Assembly (NCBI GenBank): GCA_030426605.1
Contig: JAUHXM010000002.1
Location: forward strand, 59,482 to 123,481
Direction of reading: 5' to 3'
Origin: Phycisphaerae bacterium
GTDB taxonomy: Bacteria > Planctomycetota > Phycisphaerae > Phycisphaerales > UBA1924
Length of the DNA stretch: 64,000 nucleotides
Shown here: positions 48,704 to 57,251 of the stretch, one piece after another
Position numbering within the stretch: the stretch's first letter is position 1
Layout: each line of letters starts with the position of its first letter
Program-made: the position numbers and the translations under genes
The notes under the pieces: model-generated
What the model saw: only the letters and a program-made list of their open reading frames with translations
The model's database searches: none
Told to the model about the DNA's origin: nothing

Positions 48704-49843
48704 TCAGGCCGCGGCACGCAGGTCCTTGCACGCGCGGGCGAGCTCGGCGACGGGCTTGCCGATCGCCGTGGGCTTGTGCCCCTCGGCGAGCTTGTCGGAG
48801 ACCCACTTCGCCCGCTCCGCGATCGCGTCGTACCCGAGCTCGGGCGCGATGGCGTTGATCTGCTGGCAGACAACGTACGCCTCGATCGACGCGTTCTTGA
48901 GCACGAAGCCCGCGAGCTCGTCGGCGAGCGACCGCAGCCGCGCGTGGTGCCCGCCCGTACCGCTCCGGTTCGGGCGCGCCTCGGCGACCAGAAACTCCGC
49001 CACCGCGAGCAGGAACTGATCTCGCTCGAACGGCTTGAGCAGATACCCGTCCACGCCCGACGCGGTCATCACAGACCGCTCGGGGACCTGCAGGCTCGGG
49101 CCCACGATGAGCACGGGCGTCTGGCGGCCCGTGTTCCGCACCCTCTGCGCCAGCTCGGCGCCGCTCATGTCGCCCAGCGTCTTCTCGGCGACGATCAGGT
49201 CGCACCCGCTCGACATCGAGCTCAGCACCTCCGCGCCCGTCTCGACCTGTCGCAGCGAAACGTCCGTGTCACGCAGGTAGTGCGAGACGATCTTCCGGTC
49301 GATCTTGGACGACTCCGCATGCACGACCGACCCCGAGATCGCTGAGGGCTCGACCGACTCGAAGCTCAGCCACCCATCGAAGATGTCCGGGCGGACAAAC
49401 TCCGGCAGCGCGATCTCCTCGTCGAACCGCACCCCGATCTCGTGGATCACGCCCTGCCGGTGCTCGCACCGGGCGACCTCGCCCGTCACCAGCTCCCGCG
49501 ACCCGTCCGGACGCGGCAGCGTCAGCTCGATCCGCGAACCGGGGTGCACGAACGTGTTGTGCAGCAGCCCGATCCCCGTCCGCGACAGGTTCCGGCACGC
49601 GAACGTCAGCTCGATCTCGCTCCCACCCGGGTGGATCAGCCTCGCCGTCAGGCTCGTCTGCGCGAACGGCCAGCGGGCGTGCACCCGCTTGACCTCGCCA
49701 CCCTTCGTGGGCTCGCTGTTCTCGAACGTTTGGATCAGGTGCACGAGATCGCGCTGGCTGGCGCCGATCGTGTTCTCGCGGCCACCCTTCCGGGTCGCAG
49801 ATGGACGGCTCTTTGACGGCGGGCTCCCCATGGGCTCCGACAT
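48704..49843 (-). CDS. PilZ domain fused to a degenerate receiver domain
   Basis: A 379-residue cytoplasmic protein. The N-terminal part is PilZ-like (RLIHPGGSEIELTFACRNLS, RTGIGLLHNT); PilZ domains bind cyclic-di-GMP, but the RxxxR motif is only partially visible. A receiver domain follows. The site that should be the phospho-acceptor Asp is Glu (residue 220, in DLIVAEKTLG), while the Lys (270) of LLKPF is intact. A C-terminal helical region follows with DELAGFVLKNASIEAYVVCQ. Glu at the acceptor site can mimic constant phosphorylation, so the protein may be always 'on'. The start is uncertain (GTG 49882 or ATG 49831 also possible). Confidence 0.78.
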   Translation of the reverse strand: MSEPMGSPPSKSRPSATRKGGRENTIGASQRDLVHLIQTFENSEPTKGGEVKRVHARWPFAQTSLTARLIHPGGSEIELTFACRNLSRTGIGLLHNTFVHPGSRIELTLPRPDGSRELVTGEVARCEHRQGVIHEIGVRFDEEIALPEFVRPDIFDGWLSFESVEPSAISGSVVHAESSKIDRKIVSHYLRDTDVSLRQVETGAEVLSSMSSGCDLIVAEKTLGDMSGAELAQRVRNTGRQTPVLIVGPSLQVPERSVMTASGVDGYLLKPFERDQFLLAVAEFLVAEARPNRSGTGGHHARLRSLADELAGFVLKNASIEAYVVCQQINAIAPELGYDAIAERAKWVSDKLAEGHKPTAIGKPVAELARACKDLRAAA

Positions 49844-50143
49844 CGGGATTCGGCCCGCGCCGGGTTCGCGCTCCCGCACCACGCGGGCGTGATCGGACGC
49901 TCATACGCGAACCCGTCGGCCTGTCCGTCACAACACGCACAACCCAAACGGGTGGCCGCCCACCCCGCTTGTGCCGGCGAGCCCGCGTCGAGGATGGCTC
50001 CCGCTGGAGCGCCCCGATCACAGCGGAAGTGCTCAGCGCGTGCGACTTCCGGGGCCCACTGCGCGAAACCGGGGGGCTGGGGTCCGGGCCGCCGCCGGGG
50101 TGATGGGCACCGCGGGCGTCAACGCGTCGTTCTGAACAACCGA

Positions 50144-52783
50144 TCAGACGTCGAGGTTCTTGACCTCGAGCGCGTGGTCCTCGATGAACTTCCGCCGGGG
50201 CTCGACCTGCTCGCCCATGAGCAGACTGAACAGCGCGTCCGCCTCGGTCGCCTGGTCCATCCGCACGCGCATCAGCACGCGCTTGTCGGGGTCCATCGTG
50301 GTCTCCCAGAGCTGCTCGGCGTCCATCTCGCCCAGGCCCTTGAAGCGTTTGACGTCCATGCCGCGTCGCCCGATCTCGTGCAGCGCGGGCAGGATGTCCA
50401 CGAGCCCGGCCGCCTCGACGAGCTTCGTGTTCGCGACGTCCTCACCGTCCTCGTCGGTGGTCTTGCCACCACGCTTCTCGGTCTCCCACGCGTACTTCGC
50501 GGGCAGCATCTCGCCCGTGATCGACTCCTCGCGCACGAGCCCGTAGTCCTCGACGGCGAGCCCGAGCTCGGTGAGCTGGGCGAACACCGTCGCGAGCTCT
50601 CGGTTCTCGTGCAGCTCGCGGACCGTTGCCACCGGGCCGGTGGGGGCCGCGGGCTCGGTGCCCTCGGCGGTGCCGTTCGCCGACGAGTCCGCCAGCGACC
50701 ACTCACGCTTCGCGATCTCGTCGTGCGCCTCGCGCTCCGACCACGCGTAGACGTTCTCCGGCCCCGCGCTGATCTGGTGCGTGGGCAGCTTGCCGTCGCG
50801 CCGGGCGGCGAGCAGGTCGGCGAAGAGCACGCCGCGCCGCTCGACGATCGACGCGAGCTCGCCCAAGCGGCGCAACGCCCGCACGAGCGGGACGAGATCC
50901 TGCCCCTCGATCCGCCTTGTGATCGGCAGCTCGTCACCCGGGCGGGCGTCGGCGATGTCGCGGATCACAAACGTGGATTTCTCGAGCCCGAGCTCCGTCA
51001 GCGTGTTGTGCAGCTGGCTGTCGTTGAGGACGTACCGCCCGGACTTGCCCCGCACGAGCTGGTACAGCGGCGGCTGCGCGCAGTACACGTGCCCACGCCG
51101 GATCAGCTCGGGCATGTGCCGGAACAGGAACGTGAGCAGCAACGTCCGGATGTGCGACCCGTCCACGTCGGCGTCGGTCATCAGGATGACCTTGCCGTAG
51201 CGGAGCTTGGAGATGTCGAACTCCTGCCCGATGCCGCACCGCAGCGCCTGGATGAGCGTGCGGATTTCCTCGTGCTGGAGCATCCGGTCGATGCGGGCCT
51301 TCTCGACGTTCAGCAGCTTGCCCCGCAGCGGGAGGATCGCCTGCGTCTCGACGTTGCGCCCCTGCGTGGCGCTGCCGCCCGCGGAATCGCCCTCGACGAT
51401 GAACAGCTCGGACTCCCCCAGGTCCTTGGTCTTGCAGTCGCGGAGCTTGTGCGGCATCGAGCCGGACTCGAGGGCCGTCTTCCGCCGCGTGAGCTCGCGC
51501 GCCTTCCGCGCCGCCTCGCGCGCCTGCGCCGCCATGATGCCCTTCATGCACAGCCGCTTGGCTTCGGCGGGGTGCTCCTCGAGCCAGCTGTCGAGCGCCT
51601 CGGAGACTGCGCTGCTCACGAACCCCTCAACCTCGGGGTTGAGCAGCTTCTCCTTGGGCTGGTTGTTGAACGTCGGGTCGGGCAGCTTGACCGACACGAT
51701 CGCGACCAGACCCTCGCGGAGATCGTCGCCCGTGGGGACGGGGTCCTTGTCCTTGATGATCCCGCTCTTGCGGGCGTAGCTGTTGAGGGTGCGGGTGAGC
51801 GCGACCTTGAACCCCTGCGCGTGGGTGCCGCCGTCCACGTTGTTGATGTTGTTCGCAAAGGTCAGCAGCGTCTCGTTGTACCCGTCGTGGTACTGCATCG
51901 AGACCTCGCACACGAGGTCGCTCTCGGGCACTTCCTTGCGGAGGTAGACGGGGCTCGAGACGCCGTTCTTGCCCGTCATGAGGTGCTCGACGTACGCGAG
52001 CAGCCCGTTGTCGGCGTAGAACGTGTCGGACCGGGGCTTGCCGTCCGCGCCCACGCGCTCGTCGGTCAGGCGGATCGTCACGCCCGGGTTCAGGTACGCC
52101 AGCTCGCGCAGGCGGTTGGCGAGCGTCGAGTAGCTGAAGGTCGTGTCCGGGAAGATCGTCGCGTCCGGACGGAACGTCACCGTTGTGCCCTGCGTGCGGC
52201 TCGACGACGCCGGGATCGGCCCGACCTCGTGGATGTCCTCCATCACGGCGCCGCGCTCGAAGGTCATCGCGTGGATCTTGCCGTCGCGCCAGACCTCGGC
52301 TTCGAGGAACTCGCTCAGCGCGTTCACGCACGAGACGCCCACGCCGTGCAGGCCGCCCGAGACCTTGTACGCCGACCCCTCCTGACCGAACTTACCGCCC
52401 GCGTGCAGCTTGGTCATGACGACCTCGAGGGCGCTCTTGCCGTCCAGCGCCGGGTCGTCGTTCTTGACGGGGTCGATCGGGATGCCGCGCCCGTCGTCGG
52501 TGACGCTGACGGACCCGTCCGCTTGGATCGCGACGGTGACGGCGGTCGCGTACCCCGCCATCGCCTCGTCGATCGAGTTGTCCACGGTCTCGTAGACGAG
52601 GTGGTGCAGCGCGTTGAGCCCGGTCCCGCCGATGTACATGCCGGGGCGCTTGCGGACCGCTTCGAGGCCCTCGAGGACCTTGATCTGCTCGGACCCGTAG
52701 CCCGCCGAACCGCTGGGCTTCTCTGACGACTTGGGCTCCACCATCACCTCCGGGGTCTCGTTGGACGGGGTCGATCGGGTCAT
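50144..52783 (-). CDS. gyrB: DNA gyrase subunit B
   Basis: An 879-residue ATP-dependent topoisomerase subunit. The GHKL ATPase has YETVDNSIDEAMAGY, DDGRGIPID and GGLHGVGVSCVNALS; the TOPRIM domain shows EGDSAGGSATQGR and DADVDGSHIRTLLLTFL. The C-terminal region (FKGLGEMDAEQLWETTMDP, ending RRKFIEDHALEVKNLDV) fits GyrB or ParE; the length and motifs favour GyrB. The protein is longer than E. coli GyrB (804), partly because of an insertion of Ser/Ala/Gly/Pro-rich sequence after the TOPRIM region. The ATG at 52783 was chosen; GTG at 52798 is an alternative. The adjacent gyrA is not in the window. Confidence 0.95.
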   Translation of the reverse strand: MTRSTPSNETPEVMVEPKSSEKPSGSAGYGSEQIKVLEGLEAVRKRPGMYIGGTGLNALHHLVYETVDNSIDEAMAGYATAVTVAIQADGSVSVTDDGRGIPIDPVKNDDPALDGKSALEVVMTKLHAGGKFGQEGSAYKVSGGLHGVGVSCVNALSEFLEAEVWRDGKIHAMTFERGAVMEDIHEVGPIPASSSRTQGTTVTFRPDATIFPDTTFSYSTLANRLRELAYLNPGVTIRLTDERVGADGKPRSDTFYADNGLLAYVEHLMTGKNGVSSPVYLRKEVPESDLVCEVSMQYHDGYNETLLTFANNINNVDGGTHAQGFKVALTRTLNSYARKSGIIKDKDPVPTGDDLREGLVAIVSVKLPDPTFNNQPKEKLLNPEVEGFVSSAVSEALDSWLEEHPAEAKRLCMKGIMAAQAREAARKARELTRRKTALESGSMPHKLRDCKTKDLGESELFIVEGDSAGGSATQGRNVETQAILPLRGKLLNVEKARIDRMLQHEEIRTLIQALRCGIGQEFDISKLRYGKVILMTDADVDGSHIRTLLLTFLFRHMPELIRRGHVYCAQPPLYQLVRGKSGRYVLNDSQLHNTLTELGLEKSTFVIRDIADARPGDELPITRRIEGQDLVPLVRALRRLGELASIVERRGVLFADLLAARRDGKLPTHQISAGPENVYAWSEREAHDEIAKREWSLADSSANGTAEGTEPAAPTGPVATVRELHENRELATVFAQLTELGLAVEDYGLVREESITGEMLPAKYAWETEKRGGKTTDEDGEDVANTKLVEAAGLVDILPALHEIGRRGMDVKRFKGLGEMDAEQLWETTMDPDKRVLMRVRMDQATEADALFSLLMGEQVEPRRKFIEDHALEVKNLDV

Positions 52784-53000
52784 GGAATCAGGTGGCACCG
52801 GGGCGCGTCGCGTGTCGCCAGCCGGCTGCCGTTCGGGCGCTCGGACGGGCTCGAATAGCCTCCAACCCGGGCGGCGTTCTCAGACCCGGGAACGCCCCGG
52901 TCCGCAGCCTGCAATGATAGCGCCGGCGATCGTCTCACGCCCGATCGGAAGCCCCTCGGGGTGCGCCAAAATCAGGGTTTCTGAGGCGCGACCGGCCCTC

Positions 53001-54311
53001 TCAGGGCACAACGCGGACGACCGATTCGCCCTCGGTCAGCAGCTCGTACATGAGCGCCGCGTCGTCGTCGAGCAGCCGCACGCACCCCATGGACATCTCG
53101 CGCCCGATCGAGTCGGGCTCGATCGTCCCGTGCAGCCCGAGCCCGGTGTGCACCGCCGAATCGCCCACGCCCGTCAGACCGACCCAGTGCTCGCCGATCG
53201 GGTTCTTGGGGTCGTTCCGGTCGTACTGCTCCGAGCTGTCGCGGGGGTTGACCCAGCCCGGGTTCTCGAGCTTGCCCGGCGCGACGACGAACGTGCCCAC
53301 CGGCGTGCCGTCCGCCTCGCCCAGCCCGACGGGTCGCGACGCGACGAAGACCCACTCGCGCGGGTTATCCGCCGGCCCGTGGTAGATGTCCGCCCGGAAG
53401 TCGGACTTGTCCACAACCACGTGGAACGGGCCCGAGACGAGCTTGAGCCGCTGCCCGATGTTGATCCGCGACGGGTTCGTGATCCCGTTGACGCGGGCGA
53501 TGAGCTTCCAGTGCGTGCCCAGGTCCTGCGCCCGGGCGATGCGGGCGAGCGAATCGCCCGACTTCACGCGGTACTCGCGCGCCATGAAGTCCCCGGGCTC
53601 GATGTGCGCCGAGAACACGAGCGTCTCGTTGAGATCGCCGATCTCGTCGCGCAGGCGGGCCCGGTCGCGTTCGCTCGTGGCGGGGTCCGCCAGCGCGAGG
53701 TTCAGCTCGTCGCGGGCCGCGAGCAAACGCCCGGCGTCGCGGAGCTCGCCCGCGTGGTCGATGACTTCGTCCGTCGCGGATCGCTGGGGGATCGCGGGCA
53801 GATCGCCGTCCGCCGAGGCGATCGCGCCCGCGACCGGGTCGTCCTCCGCCTCGGCCTGGCCATCATCGTCATCGAAGACGCCGCTGAGGATGCCCGAGGT
53901 CGGCGAGCGCGACGGCTGGTTCAGCACGGCGTCCAGTGCTGAGTCCGAATCGCCGTCCGGGCGCGCGGTGGTGCTCGCTGGTCCGGAGGCGAGCGGGTCC
54001 GTGATGGCGGGGGTGGGGTCGGCGGGCGTCGTCCGGGGCGCGCTCGCGGCGACGGCGTCCAGCACCGGGTCGTCACTCGGGGTCGCAGCGGGCGTCGTCT
54101 CGCGCGTCTCGGTCTGCGCGAGCGGGTCCGCGCCCGCGTCGTGCTCGGGCCCGCCGCGCATCGCGACGACCGCGAACACGACCACCGCGAGCACCACGAC
54201 CGCCCCGACCGCACCGGCAGCCAGCTGCGGCTTGCTGAGCACGGGCTCGGCCCGCGACTCGACCTTCGGGCCCCGTCCCGGCGTCCGTCCCACCTGCGAT
54301 GGCAAGCTCAT
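53001..54311 (-). CDS. LysM + L,D-transpeptidase (YkuD) protein
   Basis: A 436-residue membrane-anchored enzyme. A helix at residues 30-51 (AVGAVVVLAVVVFAVVAM) anchors it. A disordered linker and an alpha-helical stretch follow, then LysM at about 245-293 (YRVKSGDSLARIARAQDLG), and the YkuD domain at about 297-436 with H394 and C410 (LHGT and SMGCVRL, the catalytic residues). YkuD enzymes make 3-3 crosslinks in peptidoglycan. The ATG overlaps the stop of the upstream fau gene (4 bp), so the three-gene group rarA-fau-this gene is probably cotranscribed. The substrate is inferred from the family. Confidence 0.92.
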   Translation of the reverse strand: MSLPSQVGRTPGRGPKVESRAEPVLSKPQLAAGAVGAVVVLAVVVFAVVAMRGGPEHDAGADPLAQTETRETTPAATPSDDPVLDAVAASAPRTTPADPTPAITDPLASGPASTTARPDGDSDSALDAVLNQPSRSPTSGILSGVFDDDDGQAEAEDDPVAGAIASADGDLPAIPQRSATDEVIDHAGELRDAGRLLAARDELNLALADPATSERDRARLRDEIGDLNETLVFSAHIEPGDFMAREYRVKSGDSLARIARAQDLGTHWKLIARVNGITNPSRINIGQRLKLVSGPFHVVVDKSDFRADIYHGPADNPREWVFVASRPVGLGEADGTPVGTFVVAPGKLENPGWVNPRDSSEQYDRNDPKNPIGEHWVGLTGVGDSAVHTGLGLHGTIEPDSIGREMSMGCVRLLDDDAALMYELLTEGESVVRVVP

Positions 54312-54925
54312 GGCGTGTCTCCCGTCCGTGCGCACGCGACGCGTCCGTCTTCCGTTGCCAGCACCGACACCGGTCGATCGTGCCCGCCCGTCGGCACGCG
54401 CCCGACGACCTGCGCCGCGAAGCACGCCCCGACGATGGGCACCCCCTCGGGCGCCCGTGCGAGAAAGCGATCATAGAAACCCCCGCCGCGCCCGAGGCGC
54501 CCGCCGAACCGGTCGAACGCAACCCCCGGCACGATCAGCAGTTGGGCCTCGGCCAGATCGAGCGCCTCACAACCCTCGACGGGCTCTCGCACCCCGTGTC
54601 GCCGGGTTTCGGTCCACCGGTCGAGGTTGTCCCAGTCCGGGATGACCCGCGCCGCCATCGCGCGCGTCTCCCACCCCACACGCGGCACCGCGACGCGCCG
54701 ACCCGCTCCCGCCAGCGCCCGCAGCACCGGCTCGACGTCCGGCTCGCGCTCGTCGGGCAGGAACCCGACCACCGGCCCCGAAGCCTCTCCGATCGGGTCG
54801 GAGAGCAGCCACGCGAGCGTGCTCGCCGCCCACGCGGACCGACGCTCGGGCGTCACCCCGCCCACCGCATCGCGGACGCGTTCGCGCATCAGCCGCTTGT
54901 CCTGCTCGAGTGGGTCCATCGTCAC
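54308..54925 (-). CDS. fau: 5-formyltetrahydrofolate cyclo-ligase
   Basis: A 205-residue enzyme converting 5-formyl-THF to 5,10-methenyl-THF. The motif GRLGRGGGFYDRFL is the classic glycine-rich ATP/substrate-binding loop. The strand QLLIVPGVAFDRFGG precedes it, and VGFLPDEREPDVEPVLRAL is the N-terminal region. A GTG start at 54925 overlaps the stop of rarA (GTGA); ATG at 54919 is a close alternative. Coupling to rarA upstream and to the L,D-transpeptidase downstream by 4-bp overlaps suggests one transcript. Confidence 0.9.
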   Translation of the reverse strand: MTMDPLEQDKRLMRERVRDAVGGVTPERRSAWAASTLAWLLSDPIGEASGPVVGFLPDEREPDVEPVLRALAGAGRRVAVPRVGWETRAMAARVIPDWDNLDRWTETRRHGVREPVEGCEALDLAEAQLLIVPGVAFDRFGGRLGRGGGFYDRFLARAPEGVPIVGACFAAQVVGRVPTGGHDRPVSVLATEDGRVACARTGDTP

Positions 54926-56373
54926 GAGCCCTTCCGCTTGCGCTCGCGCAGCGACCGGATCTCGTCGAGCCGCTCGCGGAGCACGCGTTCCGCCCCGACA
55001 TCCTTCGGCTCGTAGTACCGCTTCTCAACGCCCATGTAACGCTGCCCGGACACGCCGTCTTCCGAGTTGTGGGTGTACTCGTACGACTCGCCCTCGACGG
55101 TGCGCACGCGCTTTCCCTCACCGTCGTCGTCGGCGATGGGCGAGGTGTTGCCGTCGCGCAGGTGCAGGGGCACGGGCTGGACGCGCCCCTCGCGCACGTC
55201 TTCGAGCGCGGCGTCGATCGCCCGGTACGCCGCGTTCGACTTGGGCGCGAGCGCCAAATACGTCGCGCACTGCCCGAGCGTAATCCGCGCCTCGGGCATC
55301 CCGATGCGTTCGACGAGCTCCCAGCACGATGCGGCGATCACGACCGCCCGCGGGTCCGCGTTGCCCACGTCCTCGGACGCGAGGATCGCGAGCCGACGCG
55401 CGATGAACCGCGGGTCCTCGCCCGCGTCGAGCATCCGGGCGATCCAGTACACGCTCGCGTCCGGGTCGGACCCGCGGACGGATTTGATCATCGCGCTGAT
55501 GGCGTCGTAGTGCCCGTCGTCGCCGTAGCTCGCGACCTTCGCCTGGATCGAGTCCTCGGCGACGCGCTCGTCGATGCGAAGCAGAGACGAAGAGACGGAG
55601 AGACTGAGAGACGAAGTGGAAGAACCAGCACACTCCGTCTCTTCGTCTCTCCGTCTCTCCGTCTCTTCTTTCAGGCTGAGCACCGCGACCTCGAGCGCCG
55701 TGAGCGCCCGCCGCGCGTCGCCCTCCGATTTGACCGCCCACACACGCAGCGCGCCGGGCGTGACGTCGAGGTCCAGTGTCCCGAACCCCCGTTCCGAATC
55801 CGCGATCGCGCGCTTCAGCACCTCCACGACCTCGCCCTCCGTCAAGGGCTCGACCCGGAAGAGCGTGCTGCGCGAGATCAGGGCGCTATTGACAGAGAAC
55901 AGCGGGTTCTCCGTCGTCGCACCGATCAGCGTGATCAGGCCGCGCTCCACGTCCGCGAGCAGCACGTCCTGCTGGCTCTTCGTGAACCGGTGGATCTCGT
56001 CGAGGAACAGGATCGTCCGCTTGCCCGTGTCCGACAACGCCCGGTCGGCGTCCGCGATCAATTCGCGGATGCGCTTCACGCCCACCGACGCCGCGTTTTC
56101 GCGCACAAAGCGCCGGTTCGTGGCGTTCGCGATGACCTCGGCGAGCGTCGTCTTGCCCGTGCCCGGCGGGCCGTGCAGGATCAGGCTCGTGATCGCGTCC
56201 GCGTCGATCATCCGCCGCAGCAGCTTGCCCTCGCCCACGATGTGCGTCTGCCCGACGAGCTCGCCCAGCGTCCGAGGGCGCATCCGCACCGCCAGCGGCT
56301 CGACCCCAGCCCGAGCCGCGGCGCGCCGGGGAGCCCACAGATCCGAGGTTCCAGATGTGCCCGAACCGTTCAT
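54922..56373 (-). CDS. rarA: Replication-associated recombination protein A (RarA/MgsA)
   Basis: A 483-residue AAA+ ATPase acting at stalled replication forks. Walker A is GPPGTGKT (68-75), Walker B ILFLDEIHRF (121-130) and sensor 1 is in IGATTENPLF. The clamp-loader-like C-terminus contains the YWIARMLDAGEDPRFIARRL segment diagnostic of the family. Residues 235-265 are a Glu/Arg-rich then Ser/Leu-rich insertion encoded by an imperfect inverted repeat, in a place where the family is short. The ATG at 56373 starts a short, Ser/Gly-rich leader. It is divergent from the PlsC gene (90-bp gap). Confidence 0.93.
   Translation of the reverse strand: MNGSGTSGTSDLWAPRRAAARAGVEPLAVRMRPRTLGELVGQTHIVGEGKLLRRMIDADAITSLILHGPPGTGKTTLAEVIANATNRRFVRENAASVGVKRIRELIADADRALSDTGKRTILFLDEIHRFTKSQQDVLLADVERGLITLIGATTENPLFSVNSALISRSTLFRVEPLTEGEVVEVLKRAIADSERGFGTLDLDVTPGALRVWAVKSEGDARRALTALEVAVLSLKEETERRRDEETECAGSSTSSLSLSVSSSLLRIDERVAEDSIQAKVASYGDDGHYDAISAMIKSVRGSDPDASVYWIARMLDAGEDPRFIARRLAILASEDVGNADPRAVVIAASCWELVERIGMPEARITLGQCATYLALAPKSNAAYRAIDAALEDVREGRVQPVPLHLRDGNTSPIADDDGEGKRVRTVEGESYEYTHNSEDGVSGQRYMGVEKRYYEPKDVGAERVLRERLDEIRSLRERKRKGS
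55579..55671. repeat. Inverted-repeat element inserted in frame inside rarA
   Basis: The left arm (55583-55616) and right arm (55633-55666) are complementary at about 30 of 34 positions. Each arm is itself built of short AGAGACGAAG/AGAGACGGAG units. On the minus strand the 93-base unit encodes charged residues (ETERRRDEETE) then SSLSLSVSSS. The frame is open through it. Confidence 0.72.
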
Positions 56374-56463
56374 TGGGGAAGTGTACGGGTGCTCCGGGCG
56401 GTCCCGCCCACCCGAATCGCAGATCGGAGGCCTTGCAGATTTGTAGATGCTAACATCTGCCCA

Positions 56464-57222
56464 ATGGACTGGCTCGGTTGGGTCATCCTGGGTCTCTCGC
56501 TGGCGATCGGTCTGCCCGTGCTGATCCTGTCGCGCGCCCCCAGTCCGCATGGAACCTTTTGGAGCAACATCGCTTACGGTGTCAGCCGGGTCTACTGCCG
56601 ATCGTACCACAGCGCCAGGATCTCCGGGCGCGAGCACATCCCCGAGACGCGGAAACCCGGCCCGCTCATCGTCGTCGCGAACCACACCGCGGGGATTGAC
56701 GCCGTCCTCATCGCCGTCGAGTGCCCATTTTTCATCCGTTGGGTCATGGCCGAGGACATGCGGCTGCCCTGGCTCGGGTGGTTCTGGCGCTGGCAGCGTG
56801 TGATCTTCGTCAACCGCGAGGGCAAGGACCGCCGCGCCCTGCGCGAGGCCCTCCGCGAGCTCGACGCGGGCGGCGTGATCGGCATCTTCCCCGAAGGCGG
56901 GCTCGAACGACCCGAGAACGAACTCCTCCGGTTCGAGAAGGGCGTCGGGATGCTCATCAAGCGGTCCGGCGCGCGGGTGCTGCCTGTCTGGGTCGCCGAC
57001 ACCCCGCAGGTGGACCCCGCCTGGGCGAGCCTGTGGCATCCCAGCCGATCCCGTGTCGCCTTCGCGCCCGTCATCGACTACGCCAAGACCGATCTCTCCG
57101 GCGACGAGATCGTCGCAGACCTGCACGCCCGGTTCGTGACGTGGACCGGATGGCCCATCAACGAATCGCCCCCCACGCCGGACGTGGACCCGAAGAAATC
57201 GTCGCGCACGGCCCGCGCCTGA
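56464..57222 (+). CDS. PlsC-type 1-acylglycerol-3-phosphate acyltransferase
   Basis: A 252-residue membrane-bound acyltransferase of phospholipid synthesis. A first helix (VILGLSLAIGLPVLIL) precedes the catalytic motif NHTAGID (H74, D79; HX4D). The second motif FPEGG lies at 142-146 and the VNREGKDRRAL block holds the substrate-binding region. The start is the ATG at 56464; the upstream frame would overlap rarA. It shares a divergent promoter region with rarA. The acyl donor (acyl-ACP or acyl-CoA) cannot be told. Confidence 0.86.
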   Translation: MDWLGWVILGLSLAIGLPVLILSRAPSPHGTFWSNIAYGVSRVYCRSYHSARISGREHIPETRKPGPLIVVANHTAGIDAVLIAVECPFFIRWVMAEDMRLPWLGWFWRWQRVIFVNREGKDRRALREALRELDAGGVIGIFPEGGLERPENELLRFEKGVGMLIKRSGARVLPVWVADTPQVDPAWASLWHPSRSRVAFAPVIDYAKTDLSGDEIVADLHARFVTWTGWPINESPPTPDVDPKKSSRTARA

Positions 57223-57251
57223 CGCGACGTGCCACGGGGAACCGCACCCGA

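Noticed and set aside
49889..52726. Very long open frame antisense to gyrB
   Set aside because: It is the mirror of gyrB codons (Val/Leu/Arg-rich) and has no recognisable domain.
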